A DNA stretch of 64,000 nucleotides from Daphnia pulex (GCF_021134715.1 NC_060023.1:9920001-9984000); one strand, 5' to 3'; numbered from the stretch's first letter, positions 1 through 12,514 are shown. Numbers and translations: made by a program. Notes: a model not told the origin generated them from the letters alone.

Positions 1-1506
1 TTGTGTCACGACCTGGACCATCGTGGAACCAACAACGCCTTCCAGGTACGAACATTATTGTGTTTGGTTTTGCATACATCAACTGCTGTTCCTTATTGTG
101 TTTGTTTTGCCTTCAAGTCAAAAGTGATGTCCCCTTTGGCTGTTTTATACTCGACTTCAACCATGGAACATCACCATTTGGATCAATGCACTATGATCCT
201 TAGCGACGACTCCAATAATATCCTACAAGTACGATTTCTGTTTGCTTCGTATTCACTTTGACAAATGCAATTTTAAGGCTTTGCGGTTCTTTTGTAGTCG
301 CTGTCGCCAGAGCAATATAGGCAATCCGTTCACATGATTGAGCATGCTATCCTTTCAACCGATTTGGCTGTTTACTTTCGAAAGAAGAGTAGATTTATCA
401 CCATGGTAGAAAATGGAGAATTCAATTGGCAAGATCCTGACCAGAAATCATGTAAAGCGAGCAATTCTTATACGATTATTAGACATTGCCTCAAGCTTCA
501 GTTCTAAACCCATTTCTTTTTGCGTGTGCCTTGCGAAGTGCTTTGCGGTATGATGATGACGGGATGCGATGTGGGTGCCATTGCCAAGCCGTGGTCCATT
601 CAACATCGAATTGCCAAACTAGTCGCGGAAGAGTTTTTCGAGCAGGGCGATATGGAGAAACTGCAACTCAATGAAACACCTATTGTAATTTTATCTGTAA
701 ACGGATTTATGATGAACTTATTAAATCTTTTGTTCTCATTCAGGCCATGTTCGATAGAGACGAGAAAGATAATCTACCGAAAATGCAGATTGGATTTATC
801 GACTCGATATGTCTGCCTCTCTACAGGGTAAAATGTAAAATACGAGCTATTGTAATTGAATTCCTAACATTCCATATTTTTTATAAAAGGCACTTTCGGA
901 ATCGTTCCCTTGGGTCAAACCAGTTTACGAGACATGCTTGAGCAACCGAGAGCAATGGAAGAAACTGTCTGATCTCGTCGATATGGGTTTGACGTGGATC
1001 GATCACCCGTTCATCGAGAAACCCGTAGAACACATTGTCGGTAAGTAAATAATCCTTAACTATTTTAAAATGGCTGACTTAAAAATGCCCATATTGATCT
1101 TGCCAGGAAGCAAAGAGAAAGAAAAGATCCCGTTGATTGTGACGGATTTGAGTGCTTCAAACCAATTGGTAATTTGAAAATCAAAGAAAAGTTTTAAGGC
1201 TCTTTTCTTTAATACTCCCGATTTAAGGTGGGAAAAAGTGGCAACCGTTACGACATGGACCATTTAAAATTGGAGCAGCCCAAATCAATACTAAAGTCAC
1301 CTAGCAAGATTATAACGAAATCGATACTCAAATTGCCGAAGAACGTCCCTGCCTCGGGATCAGCTCCTGTTAGCCCTCACCAAGAACCCTCTAAACATTT
1401 GACTCGGATGCGTTCAATGAGCCTCAATAGCCCCACTGAGTTGGTCGATATCAAACCCCTAAGACCTAGTCGCGATTATACCAGTAAATTGTGTAGCATT
1501 TCTTGA
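1..1506 (+). CDS. Pde6: cGMP-type 3',5'-cyclic nucleotide phosphodiesterase, C-terminal part (5' end outside window)
   Basis: Eight exons can be read: 1-45, 118-228, 298-451, 539-684, 744-827, 890-1040, 1107-1168, 1228-1506, all with GT-AG borders and consistent phase. The first residues are the [10 protein letters not shown] metal-binding motif of class I phosphodiesterases. Then come the TSTMEHHH segment, [10 protein letters not shown], the KPW and FEQGD motifs, and [14 protein letters not shown], which carries the invariant glutamine that contacts the purine. [12 protein letters not shown] and FEQGDMEK favour the PDE5/6 branch over PDE11. A basic Ser/Pro-rich tail follows and the protein ends in CSIS, a CaaX-like box that would fit prenylation, as known for PDE6 proteins. 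GAF domains and half of the catalytic domain must lie upstream of the window. Pde6 is assigned by motif comparison from memory, so the exact orthologue could be a related PDE5/6/11 member. Confidence 0.88.
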
Positions 1507-4500
1507 ATCCATCAACCCGTAAAACACTCTGATAGACACATCGTTGAGCGGTTGGTATGTCATAATAAAATTCTGAATTAACATTACAAAAAAGTTCAGT
1601 AAAAATTTACCATTTTGTGAAAGGTAACAACGAAAATACTGAAATCAATATTAATGTTTGAATGTTTTTATTAATGAATTTAAATGCCTGAGAAGCTTCT
1701 CCCGAATTATCACCAATTTTTTCCATATTTTTTCACGGTTTGTTTAATTGTTCTGTACTTCTGTTACTTAAAAAGAAGTCCCGTTCACAAAAACAAACAG
1801 AAGCACTGAAGCAGTAAAGTACAGTACAGTGACATGCAACCTTGACAGACTGTCGATAATGGGAAATTGGGAATCGTATTTAAGTAACTCGTCAACCCGA
1901 CCGATGAGAGTGATAAGTATAAAATATTTTTATTATTCTTAAACATTTAAATAGAATTATTCTCAAATTAATGAGTCATTAAATGAAGGAATCAACTGAC
2001 AAAAACTGGCAACAGTTAGAGCTTACTCCATCTCACGGTGTCATGCAAATGGCGACCATTGTTGTGCATTTCAATTTAGAATATTTACCTAAATATGCTG
2101 AGTTTGTTGGAGTGGGATTGGACTTGTACTTACTGTCTTTTCGTTTTATTTATTAGAAAATAGTAATATAGAGTTTCCTCAATGTTTTTGTTAGTCAAGC
2201 ACAGATTTCAGCTTTTGCTTCTTTCTAAGTGTTAAAAAATCATTCCTTCCTGAAGCCTGAACTGAATCTTTTGATAGCACAAATTGAGTAACAAATATAA
2301 GTATAATATTATATTATCACCTTATTTATACATTTTTCGACAGAATTTTGCGGAATTTTTCGTAATTTTTGTTCTTTTCATTTTGCTTTTTCCTATTGCT
2401 ATGTTTAAGGGGGGACTGGAAGGATAACCTTGCTTGAACCTAATCGCCTCCTACTCTTTTTGAATTTCTAGAAGAACTCTTCCGCTTGATCCTAAACCAA
2501 AGACGTGTACTTCACTGTGATCGGACTCTGTTGCCTTGACTGCAAGATACTTGATGAATCCCTACCTGCTGTAAGCATCCTGGCTTCATGGAAACCGGTT
2601 CATCTTCTAAGATGAAGAATTTTCACGATTGTGGAATCCTCGAGTCGTCAAACATTGCATGAAGCTCAGAGTTGTGTATATCTCTCTTGCTGCAATGTCT
2701 CTTGCAGATGGATTGGATTACCACTCCTGTAGATGCGATGTCTATAGCTTCATGAGCAGGGGGTGTTGGTGTGCCAACCCATCAGGAAGATCAGAATTAT
2801 CTTCTTCTCCCTTAAGGAAATGTAAGTTTTTTCGGTTTTGTAATTTGTGTGTTTTGTTGATGTAATTAATTTTACTATTTAAGAACATAAATACGTGGTT
2901 ATTTAAGGTTATTAGTTGGGATTTAGAGTTGTTTTCCGTTGTCTAACTAACCGTAAAAAGGTCTAAGAGCCTGAAAATGAAGATAACGTTAAGGACATTG
3001 TAAAATAAGGTCCTCTTGCCATCAGGCGGCTGACCCAGCTGACAATCGTTTCCGAGACGTTTAACAACTTCAGTGAACGCACTAGATTACGACAAATTAT
3101 AGACAAATGATTTTAATTTCCTTCAAATAATAATTGTGCCTTGTGTAAAGGTACACAAATTTCTGTCTGCCAAAATTTTATTATTTGAGCGATAGATATT
3201 AATCTTACCGTCTTCTGTGTCTCTTTTTCGAGAACATCAAGTTGATCCATTAGTGTGTGGTGAGATACTTTCTTTTATGTCACTTAAGTAAGCTCTACAG
3301 TTTGGATTATTAGATTTCCTCAGATAATTATGCTAAGCTTTTCATAATGCAATCAAAGAAATTTACAGAAGTTGTTAAACTGTTTTTACAACTGAATCTT
3401 AATTTTCCCTGTTGGTTATCTCTGACGATGATGTATGCAAAACAATGCATTACATTTCCTTTCTTTCACAGGACATGTTAGCCAGGTCAAATTGAAGCTT
3501 TTTTTCTAATGCAGAACATTTTGACTTGTCAACTGTTGTTTTTGCTTAAGGTGTCTAACTCTAAAATGTGTGCGCCAGGTGGCCATGAAGTACAGAGGTA
3601 CGTGGGCGGAGACATTCCGATTTCATGACAGTGTCTTCTTGTTTCGGGAATATTGTCGGACTTCATTGCTAGAAACTACCGGATGCTACTCACTTCGTCA
3701 GGTTACTTTGCTTATTTCCCATAATGAAAATGAAAAAGGTATTCTGTTTTGCATTCCTCAAGTTACATTCCTCAAGTTATTAGTGTGTAACATATTTTTG
3801 TGTGAATTTACAGGTAAACTAGCCTATAATTCTCTTGGCCAAAATATCCGACGTGGCATGACTTTGGTCCAGATTGCCGAAATGTTAGATTTTGCTGCCT
3901 ATATAGGCTCTACGAATTTTGTTTGTTTGATCAGAGTAAGTTGTCTTCTGATAGCTCATCTCATCCTGTGCCATATCATGTCACAGCAAAAGTAATTATA
4001 TTGAACAATTATTCGTCTAGAAGGCGAATAGATAACTTAGTTTCTGTTTTGTAGACTGCCAGTGAAGTAAAAGCAAGTGTGGACCTGTGGTTTTATATGA
4101 TAATACACTAAAATTATCATCGTCGTAAGTTATTAAATTACCCATTAGATATGTTCATAAAAAATTACGTTCTCGGGAATTTTTTTTTATACAGGCCATT
4201 TTGATTTTTTACTGTGAACCACTTTAAACGCTTGCGTACGGCGATCATACGTATCCCGTAGGTAATCATTACAGATTTTTAATTTCCATTTATTGTTGAG
4301 TTAATGCTGTTTTTTTCTTTTTGCAATTTATCTACCTTGAGGTAATGATAACTGGATTAATATGAAACTCACCAGACCGACCTGAATTCTCCACCTTTAA
4401 GTATTGACAACATTCAAACCACTGCGCTGGATAGCTTAATTCGGTAGTAACAGAATTCTCACGTTCAGTTCACCCGGTGGAAAGGATGGTATCCAACAAG

Positions 4501-5180
4501 TCAATTAATCTCAACTATCTGTAAAGCTTGTTCCATCAACCTCTGCTGTGTCTACGCAGACTGGCAATCCGACATGCAAAGCATTCTGCCTCCCAGTATG
4601 AAGCGCACAACAGACTTCCAACAGCAGATAAAAGTAGAGGTGTACTGCCCATTTTAAATCTTGGTTCTACTTAGTTTCTACAGCTATTTTTCAGCAAAGA
4701 AATCACTAACCACGAAGCGGTTTGAGTTTTTCGTCTGTATTGGTCATTCCATTGTATTTGTTAGATGTGCTATCAGATCGAGAATGTAGAGAACTTGTTT
4801 AGAATGCAACCCAGCTAAGAGTTAGGTAGAGTTTTATTTCTTATAGGTAAATTTGTAAATAACATAGATAATTTCCTTGTCCCATTTTAGAGTTTCAGTG
4901 ACATGGAGAGTATGAAGTGAATAATCTGCAATGTGTATGAACATAGATCTGTACATGACACATGAGTACAGATATATAATAGGAAACAATTTTATTTTTT
5001 AAATCCATATAGCCAATAATCATTCTATTCTTTCCTACAGATGTGCAATCACGAATGTTATGAATTTCATTTTGGGGTCAATGGAGTTGGTGCTGGTTGC
5101 CGTTACTGGCCTTTTGCAACGTCCAGACAGGATGTCCTTCTCGCTTGAAGGTCACGAGAAACATTCCGTAAAACTGGCAT
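1507..5180. other. intergenic region, no recognised gene
   Basis: This holds the 3' flank of the phosphodiesterase gene and then mixed-composition sequence. The longest open frame (3570-3995, +, 141 codons, no convincing ATG) resembles no family I know and has no clear splice context. A repeat fragment lies at about 4795-4960 (separate entry). Nothing else could be supported. Confidence 0.5.
4795..4960. repeat. solo fragment of the palindrome-arm repeat
   Basis: From the segment reading cccagctaagagttaggtag through the gtttcagtgacatggagag stretch, this sequence matches about 10930-11060 on the same strand and the inverse of about 9780-9905. It is therefore a third, separate copy of part of the unit forming the large palindrome at 7972-12907. 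The match is clear by eye but has several substitutions and small gaps. Confidence 0.7.
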
Positions 5181-5191
5181 GCGGTGGTGTA

Positions 5192-5520
5192 GAGGTTGGG
5201 TGAGAATGACACGTGTTTCATCACTATCAAAGCAGGTACAATAGCCGCAAAGGTAAGCTATTTGGTATTCATTTTGATATTGGTTTTTGTAGACCCATCC
5301 CCAGCAACGTCACCTACAGAAGGAAAGGCCAGTTTGCATTTCAATCGAAGGTCATGGAGATCATTAGTAAGTAAAACGTGTCATGCAGTGTTGTAGAGGT
5401 TGGGTGAGAACGGAACGTTTTTGCATCATTATCAAGAAAGTAAAATAACCGCAAGGCTTAAGAGGAGGGGTGAGAAAAAGTCGTATAAAAGGCGAGAGAA
5501 AACTAGAAAGGGGATCAGTC
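5192..5520 (+). promoter_or_regulatory. TATA promoter and duplicated upstream element of the + strand YYT cluster
   Basis: TATAAAAGG lies at 5484-5492 and an arthropod-type initiator TCAGTC at 5515-5520, 33 bp from the TATA T to the initiator A. Upstream, the element GAGGTTGGGTGAGAA occurs twice (about 5192-5215, followed by CACGTG, and 5395-5417). The same TATA, initiator and upstream element recur on the minus strand near 15.5-15.6 kb and 25.3-25.4 kb in front of related genes, which supports a shared promoter. Regulation itself is inferred. Confidence 0.7.
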
Positions 5521-6236
5521 GAGCGAGTATCTCCGACACGGTAAGAGCTGCATGCACTATTTGCCATCAGCTGCATTCTTCATCGTATTATCAGTTCTCA
5601 ATCATGGGTAAATTTTCTGTTGTTCCATGGAGTTATGTATCAATTTCAATGTTTTTTTCTCTTTGTTAATATGCTAGTTAATTTTGCATATTATATTTAA
5701 AATATTTATTGTCTAGTCGTAGGTAAGGGCAAAGAAAAGGCGAAAGATATCAGTCGAGTGAGCATCTCCGATATACAAGAGCTACAGTGCACCATGTGTC
5801 ACCAACTGCATTCTTCGTCGCGCTACCAGTTTCAATCATGGGTAAATATTCTGCTTTTTGTATGGAAAGTTTTGGATCTATTTCTATTTTTTTTTTTTTC
5901 AATATGCTATTAGCTAGTTATTGTTGAATAATAGCGTTTGAATTTATTAATTGTGTAGTGAACTGTGCTGTTATTGGGTGTTGTATCGTTGATAGCTGTG
6001 TCGACCACTGGTGTACCGATGACTCTTGGGTGTGGCGGATACCAAAGCACTACACTACCGCCTTACTGCATCACAACATACAACACAACCAGTTGCTACT
6101 CCAATGCCCCCAAGTATTACACCACCAAGGAACCAGAGTGTTACACAACTACAAATGCCGCGCCAGCTTATTACACTGAGGCTCCCCAACACAACACCAC
6201 CAAGGCATTGGAGTACTACACCACTACATATCATGG
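5515..6236 (+). pseudogene. YYT-family gene copy A, frameshifted, with two exon-1 modules
   Basis: The exon-1 module (5' UTR, ATG, first G of the next codon, then gtaaat donor) is present twice, with ATGG at 5604-5607 and 5838-5841. The second copy has lost its TATA box. Exon 2 starts at 5959 after a TAG acceptor and has the family signal peptide (LLLGVVSLIAVS), then Tyr/Thr repeats such as APKYYTTKEP. Compared with intact relatives, about 8 bp are missing just inside exon 2, so the ATG frame leaves the family frame. The exon ends in ATCATGG at 6236 before another gtaaat, which looks like an exon-1 donor captured by rearrangement. It is probably nonfunctional, unless an internal start at 5965 is used. 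Confidence 0.65.
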
Positions 6237-6299
6237 GTAAATATTCCGTTACGTGGAGTTTTAATATGCTATCTACTAAATACACAAATTATTTTTTGT

Positions 6300-7527
6300 C
6301 TAGTCGTATGAAAGGAGAGAAAAGGTGAAAGAATTCAGCAGCCGAGTGAGCATCTCCGTTACGGCAATAGGGACTGCCGTGCACTATTTGTCAATAACTT
6401 CATTCTTCGTCGCATTACAAGTTTTAAATAAAGGTAAAAACATTTCCATAGAGTTGTGAATCAACTCTACTTTTTTTCTATTTGTTATTATACCAGTACC
6501 ATAATTGAAAATTAATGTTAAAATGTATTAATTGTCTAGTAAACTATGGCGTCGTGCTGCTGTTGGGTGTTGTATCGTTGATGGTTGGTTCAGCCATGGT
6601 GTACCGACATCTCCTGGTTATGGTGGGTACCAACAACAACATACGTAACAACCGCTTACTACATTGAGGCCTGCAAGTGCCACACTACCGAGGATCAACT
6701 TGTTACCTCATCGAAGCGCCCAATACTGCACTACAACCTACGTCGCCCCAGCTTAAACGACGAAGGGAGCGGAGTACTACACCACGAAGGGAGCGGAGTA
6801 CTACACCACGAAGGGAGCGGAGTACTACACCACGAAGGGAGCGGAGTACTACACCACGAAGGGAGCTGAGCACTACACCACGAAGGGAGCTGAGCACTAC
6901 ACCACGAAGGGAGCTGAGCACTACACCACGAAGGGAGCTGAGCACTACACCACGAAGGGAGCGGAGTATTACACCACGAAGGGAGCGGAGTATTACACCA
7001 CGAAGGGAGCGGAGTACTACACCACGAAGGGAGCGGAGTACTACACCACGAAGGGAGCGGAGTACTACACCACGAAGGGAGCGGAGTACTACACCACGAA
7101 GGGAGCGGAGTACTACACCACGAAGGGAGCGGAGTACTACACCACGAAGGGAGCGGAGTACTACACCACGAAGGGAGCGGAGTACTACACCACGAAGGGA
7201 GCGGAGTACTACACCACGAAGGGAGCGGAGTACTACACCACGAAGGGAGCGGAGTACTACACCACGAAGGGAGCGGAGTACTACACTAGGCTCCCGTTTA
7301 CTACACTACAACCTACGCTGCTCCAAAGTACTACTACAGTGATGATTCAAAGCACTAAACCACCAAGGCATCAGAGTATTACACCACTACTTACGCTATT
7401 ACCATTTACTACACCGAAGCTCCGAACGCACCACTCTTCCCCGAGTTACTACACCACTAAGGCAGCCGAATATTACACCACAAACTACGATCCCGCAATT
7501 TTCTACAAGGAAATTTCTAAATACTAG
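6300..7527 (+). pseudogene. YYT-family gene copy B, degenerate, expanded by a 24-bp minisatellite
   Basis: A decayed promoter and exon-1 module (6304-6430, no TATA and no ATG) is followed by exon 2 from 6540. Exon 2 begins with the family signal peptide (VVLLLGVVSLMVGSA) but then shifts frame several times. The middle is a 24-bp tandem array whose family-frame meaning is EYYTTKGA. The family C-terminus returns at the end: YYTTKAAEYYTT and a terminal ISKY followed by a stop at 7525-7527, where intact relatives end in APKY. AATAAA at about 7616 is a possible poly(A) signal. Frame breaks and the missing start make a functional product unlikely. Confidence 0.65.
6762..7285 (+). repeat. 24-bp coding minisatellite, about 22 units
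   Basis: The unit gaagggagcggagtactaca plus ccac repeats with an exact 24-bp period from 6762 to about 7285 (21 full units and a partial). Variants are clustered: four units with gagctgagcac (6858-6953), then two with gagtattac (6954-7001), then a homogeneous run. Because 24 is a multiple of three, reading frame is kept and several frames on both strands stay open, producing long spurious ORFs. In the family frame it reads EYYTTKGA. Confidence 0.95.
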
Positions 7528-7971
7528 AGCCGAAATGTCTTGAAGTTATTTATATTTGTCGATTATTTTCGTGGTCATTGGTCACTGGGAATTAATAATT
7601 GATCTTAAATGGGGAAATAAAAGTTTTAATACGGGTAATTCTTTTGTAAGACTTTTGCTAGTAACTAAAAATGTGTTAACATTGCGACAGGTGTCTATTG
7701 GTGTTGGATTTCTTCAAAAACGGCATTCTGTGATGTGAATTGTTTGTTGAATGTTTTAGAGGTGACTACTGCCTTAATCAAACGGACATGTTCTTGTGCT
7801 TCGACGATGATATTTCAAAGATTAGTGACGAAAGAAACTTGGTAACTGATGATTTTTTCAAATCTTATAAATAATGGGAAAATGGTTAATCTCTGTCAAA
7901 ATGAAGGACTTTGTCATTCAAAGAAATATATTGATACAGTTCCTAAACAAAACTTGGTATAAATTAAAGCG
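7528..7971 (+). other. 3' flank of YYT copy B
   Basis: This corresponds to the 3' flanks of the other YYT genes (17808 downwards and 24025 downwards on the minus strand): a GAGCCGAAAT start, a tttgtcg segment, then an aataaa followed by a tttt-aatgcgg segment. It is a gene-family 3' UTR rather than unique intergenic DNA. Confidence 0.55.
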
Positions 7972-8079
7972 CAATGAACAAAAAATCTTATAAAAAGAAT
8001 TGTGTTATATTATCCCACCTCCACCCACAATTCCACCACATTTTACAGTCACATACATAAATACATACACTTGAGTTAA

Positions 8080-8359
8080 CCCGTTGGCTGCCACGCCATA
8101 CAACCCGTAGGTTGCTCTCTACTAATCTACGCGCCACGTCTGAAGGATCCATGACCAAGTGGGACTTGCCATTGCTGACAAGTCCGTGCTGACAAGGGGG
8201 GGGGGGGGGGACTGAGGTGCATTGCCTTATAACAGGCTTGCCTTGCGGCAAATTTTGGGCTTGGCGACTCTCCGACCCCGCGGCTTGTAAGCCACGAGAC
8301 CGAACAGCGCGGCCCGTGCAGGGGAGCTAGGGGAGAACAAAGGCGTGGCAGCCGACGGG
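8080..8359. mobile_element. piggyBac-type MITE (left-arm copy)
   Basis: A 280-bp element starting CCCGTTGGCTGCCACGCC and ending GGCGTGGCAGCCGACGGG, flanked by TTAA on both sides (8076-8079 and 8360-8363). TTAA target duplications with CCC/GGG ends are typical of the piggyBac superfamily. It has no transposase, so it is non-autonomous. Its GC content is much higher than its surroundings, and it contains a poly-G run at about 8196-8211. Confidence 0.8.
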
Positions 8360-8626
8360 TTAACTAACACTAACACAAATATATTACCAACAACAAATGA
8401 TGATCCGCGCTGACATTTTGGAGATACCGGCGACGTTTTAGTGTCCATCTTCTCGACGTTTCCTCTGCATTACCTGAATAAAGATAAAACAATTCTTATT
8501 AGTGACATGCCAATAAAAGTTACATAATATAGATAGAAACAATAGTCAGGTTTTTAAGCTCAAACATTTAAAGATGCAATTTTTTTAACTTAAAATCAAG
8601 CTTGCAATATTGAGAACTGTAAACAG

Positions 8627-9013
8627 AACAAAGCTCACTTGCTAGTCTTTTAAAAAAAATCCGGAAGTAGACCGGAAGTAACCATAGCGCCTCAACCATT
8701 GAGCTGTCATCAAATTAAACCACATATTCGTGATCTCCATGAAAATTGGGGTCGATTAGGTGGGATTTAAACGAAATCCAAAATTTGGCCAAAATCGAGA
8801 ATTTTCCTGAACTATAGTTCAGGAAAACTTTCGAAACCGGAAGTACGAATACGTAAAAAAGATAACATGAACTTTACCACAAATTTTACGAGGATCACGA
8901 ATATGTGGTTCTTTTGCTCCTCAGATGAATATTTACTGAACTACTGACTGAAATGAGCAAACCGGAAGTAGAAAAAAAACTCATTATCAAAAATCTAACA
9001 AGTGAGCTTTGTT
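8627..9013. mobile_element. MITE-like element with 15-bp inverted termini (left-arm copy)
   Basis: A 387-bp segment bounded by AACAAAGCTCACTTG and its exact inverse CAAGTGAGCTTTGTT, with a second internal inverted pair around the ccacatattcgtgat motif. There is no coding capacity. No target-site duplication could be recognised, so the superfamily is unknown. Confidence 0.65.
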
Positions 9014-11858
9014 GGAGGTATAGTCATCGTCAGTTTCCACTAAAAAATTTACACACAACAGCTGCCGATAAATATTTAAAGAGATTTTCAAAGTAACTGA
9101 AACTGACTGTTTTGACAGCTGAAAATGATCGAAAAGCCATCTAGCGTTAGAAAAAAGAAACGTCTAAATAACACACTAACACTTCTTTTACGCGCAAGAG
9201 GGGCCTGATTTTGGAATTACTACACAGACAGAGAGTTTTACGCAAAAAGATAACTAGTAGATAATCTACGAAAATAATTCAATTGTCCGGTACCTGGCCA
9301 TAATCCCGTGGTGAGTGACTGCACACTGCAGGTGTGTAACAGCGGACGGAAGCGATCACTGAAGTGATCCAGAAACTCGCCAAGTCGCCAGTGAAGTAAA
9401 ACCAATTGTGTTTAGAAGCAGTGAAACTAGATGAGCGTGCGTCGCGAAGATAAGGATGGAGAAGAACGTTGATGGAAATCCCTCTTCCGTCATGGTCAGC
9501 ATTGGCTCAAGAATCTCCGTGCCAGGACCACACGATTCCATTAAGAAACTGCGTGCTCTGTAAAATAAAATGTTTTACATTAATAAAAATATAACAAAGA
9601 ATAAAGCATTTCAATCTTTACCTATTTTAAGAAGCACACTGATTGTTCATGATGAAAAAACCGTGAAAATGGAATTCACTGCAACCAACAGCATTACTCC
9701 ACATGTTGAGATCAATTTCCGCATGCTCAAGAAAGGTTCATGAAGTATTGCAGTAGCATGGTGATAGGTGGTTTACTTGACACTCTTCATGTCACTGAAA
9801 CTCTAAGTGGGAATGGGACAAGGAATTTCTCTACGTTATTTACAAATTTACACAAATTTACCTATGAGAAATAAAACTGTACCTATGTCTTAGCTGGGTT
9901 GCCTTCTAAACAGAACTAAAAACAGCCATGACAACAAACATGCTGTTGCAGGGTACACCACCAAAATTGCGAGATTCAGAAAAGATCCTATGGTTCAAGA
10001 ATACCTATGTTGCATGAAAATCTGAATTGTAATGGTCTGGTAGCAGTAATGGGGGAATACCTTATCTCGGCAAATTTGTATTCCACTACATGTGGGCTTC
10101 AAACATGAGTTTTTGGCTTTTGAAATCATGAGGGTCTAATCCGATGGAAAGTGACTGAGTGCTAAGTCAACTTGTTGGAATGACTGACAGTATGCATCTA
10201 GAATTTGGAGAAATAAGTTGGTACAGTATACAAATAAAGAATAAACTATGCCAAGATTAACCTACATAAGATACGAAGTTCAATTTGGTATTTGATATCA
10301 CAGGAATATAAGTATTAATTAGCTACAATTTGTTTCGCCTTTTTCGCCTCGTTTCACGATGTAACAACAACAAAGGCGACACTAGCGACATCTAGTAATG
10401 CGTTTTGAATCCTAATTCCTAAGTAGGTAACTAGATGTGCTAGTGTCGCCTTTGTTGTTGTTACATCGTAAAACGAGGCGAAAAAGACGAAACAAATTGT
10501 AGCCAATTGTAGCTAATTAATACTTATATTCCTGTGATTTCATTTACCAAATTGAACTTCGTAACTTATACAGGTTTATCTTGACATAGTTTCCTTATTT
10601 TTATACTGTATCAAATTATTTCTTCAAATTTTAGATGCATACTGTCAGTCATTCCATACAAGCTGACTTAACGCTCAGTCAATTTCCATCCATTAGGCCC
10701 ATCATGCTGTCAAAAGACTAAAACTAATGTTTGAATCTCACATATGGAATACACATCTCCAGAGTTAAGGTATTTTCCCATTACTACTACCAGACCATTA
10801 CAATTCTGATTTTCTTATAACATAGGTATTCTTTTTCATAAACCATAGGACTTTTCTGAATCTCACAATTTTGGTGGTGTAACCTGCAACATTATGTTTA
10901 CTGTTATAGCTGTTTCTACTTCTGTCTAAAAGATAACCCAGCTGAGAGATAGGTAGAGTTTTATTTCTCTTAGGTAAATTTGTGTAAATTTGTAAATAAC
11001 AGATAATTTCCTTGTCCCATTTTAGAGTTTCAGTGACATGAAGAGTGTGATGTGAATAATGATGTGTGTATGCATACATGTTACAGTTCTGCTTGATGCC
11101 TTACTAAATTCATCACCTGTATGATAAAGGTAAGCATCAATACCACCTATCACCAAGCTACTGCAACACTTCATGACACTTTCTTAATTAGCATCAGGAA
11201 ATCTCAACATGTGGAGTAATGCTGTTGGTTTCTGTGATTTCCATTTTTACGGTTTTTCATCATGAAAATTGCAGTGTGCTTCTTAGAAAAGGTAAAGATT
11301 GATATGCTTTATTAACTGTTATATTTTCATTAATGTATTACATTTTATTTTTACAGAGCACGTAAGAGATCTTTAAGCCAATGCTGATCATTCTCCATGA
11401 CGAAAGAAGGATTTCCACCGACGTTCGGCTACATCCTAATCTTCCCGACGTACGATCATCCAGCTTCACTGCTTCAGTGCTTCTCATGCTGAAAAACAAC
11501 TTTTCTTGCTTCACTGGCGAGGCTGGATCACTTCAGTTGCTGTGACACACCTGCAATCACTCACCACGGGATTACGGCCAGGTACCGGACAATTTACTTA
11601 TTTTCGTAGATTATCTTCTAGTTATCTACTTGCGTAAAACTCCCTGTCTGTGTAATAATTCCAAAATCAGGCCCTTCTTGCGCGTAAAAGAAGTGTTAGT
11701 GTGTTACTTCGACGTTTCTTTTTTCTAACGCTAGATGGCTTTTCGATAATTTTCAGCTGTCAAAATCAATTTCAGTTACTTTGCAAATCTCTTTAAATAT
11801 TTATCAGCAGCTGTTGTGTGTAAATTTTTTAGTGGAAACTGACGATGACTATTCCTCC

Positions 11859-12247
11859 AACAAAGCTCACTTGTTAGATTTTTAATAATGAGTTTTTTTT
11901 TTCTACTTCCGGTTTGCTCATTTCCGTCAGTAGTTCAGTAAATATTCATTCTAGGAGCAAAAGAACCACATATTCGTGATCCTCGTAAAATTTGTGGTAA
12001 AGTTCATGTTATCTTTTTTACGTATTCGTACTTCCGGTTTCGAAAGTTTTCCTGAACTATAGTTCAGGAAAATTCTCGATTTTGGCCAAATTTTGGATTT
12101 CGTTTAAATCCCACCTAATCGACCCCAATTTTCATGGAGATCACGAATATGTGGTTTAATTTGATGACAGCTCAATGGTTGAGGCGCTATGGTTACTTCC
12201 GGTCTACTTCCGGATTTTTTTTTAAAGACTAGCAAGTGAGCTTTGTT
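11859..12247. mobile_element. MITE-like element with 15-bp inverted termini (right-arm copy)
   Basis: Mirror copy of 8627-9013 with the same inverted termini. Internal sequence is almost identical to the left copy, with few single-base differences (for example the length of one A/T run). Confidence 0.65.
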
Positions 12248-12514
12248 CTGTTTACAGTTCTCAATATTGCAAGCTTGATTTTAAGTTAAAAAAATTGCAT
12301 CTTTAAATGTTTGAGCTTAAAAACCTGACTATTGTTTCTATCTATATTATGTAACTTTTATTGGCATGTCACTAATAAGAATTGTTTTATCTTTATTCAG
12401 GTAATGCAGAGGAAACGTCGAGAAGATGGACACTAAAACGTCGCCGGTATCTCCAAAATGTCAGCGCGGATCATCATTTGTTGTTGGTAATATATTTGTG
12501 TTAGTGTTAGTTAA

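Larger units (their letters stand above)
7972..10395. repeat. left arm of a ~4.9 kb palindrome
   Basis: This arm pairs with 10431-12907 on the opposite strand. The ends CAATGAACAAA (7973) and TTTGTTCATTG (12907) mirror each other, and the arms meet at a 35-nt loop (10396-10430). The outer ~1.2 kb looks nearly identical, including a 73-codon ORF beginning MDTKTSPVSPKC found in both arms. The inner part (about 9380-10300) is clearly diverged with many indels. Two MITE-like elements sit at matching places in both arms. No target-site duplication was found. It could be a foldback-type element or an inverted duplication. No transposase was recognised. Confidence 0.9.

Noticed and set aside
3570-3995. 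141-codon open frame
   Set aside because: No family resemblance, no good ATG and no splice context; treated as chance.
6677-7342. 221-codon open frame of Arg-Arg-Glu-Arg-Ser-Thr-Thr-Pro repeats
   Set aside because: It is the wrong frame of the 24-bp minisatellite. The family frame encodes EYYTTKGA, and all frames are open because the unit lacks stops.
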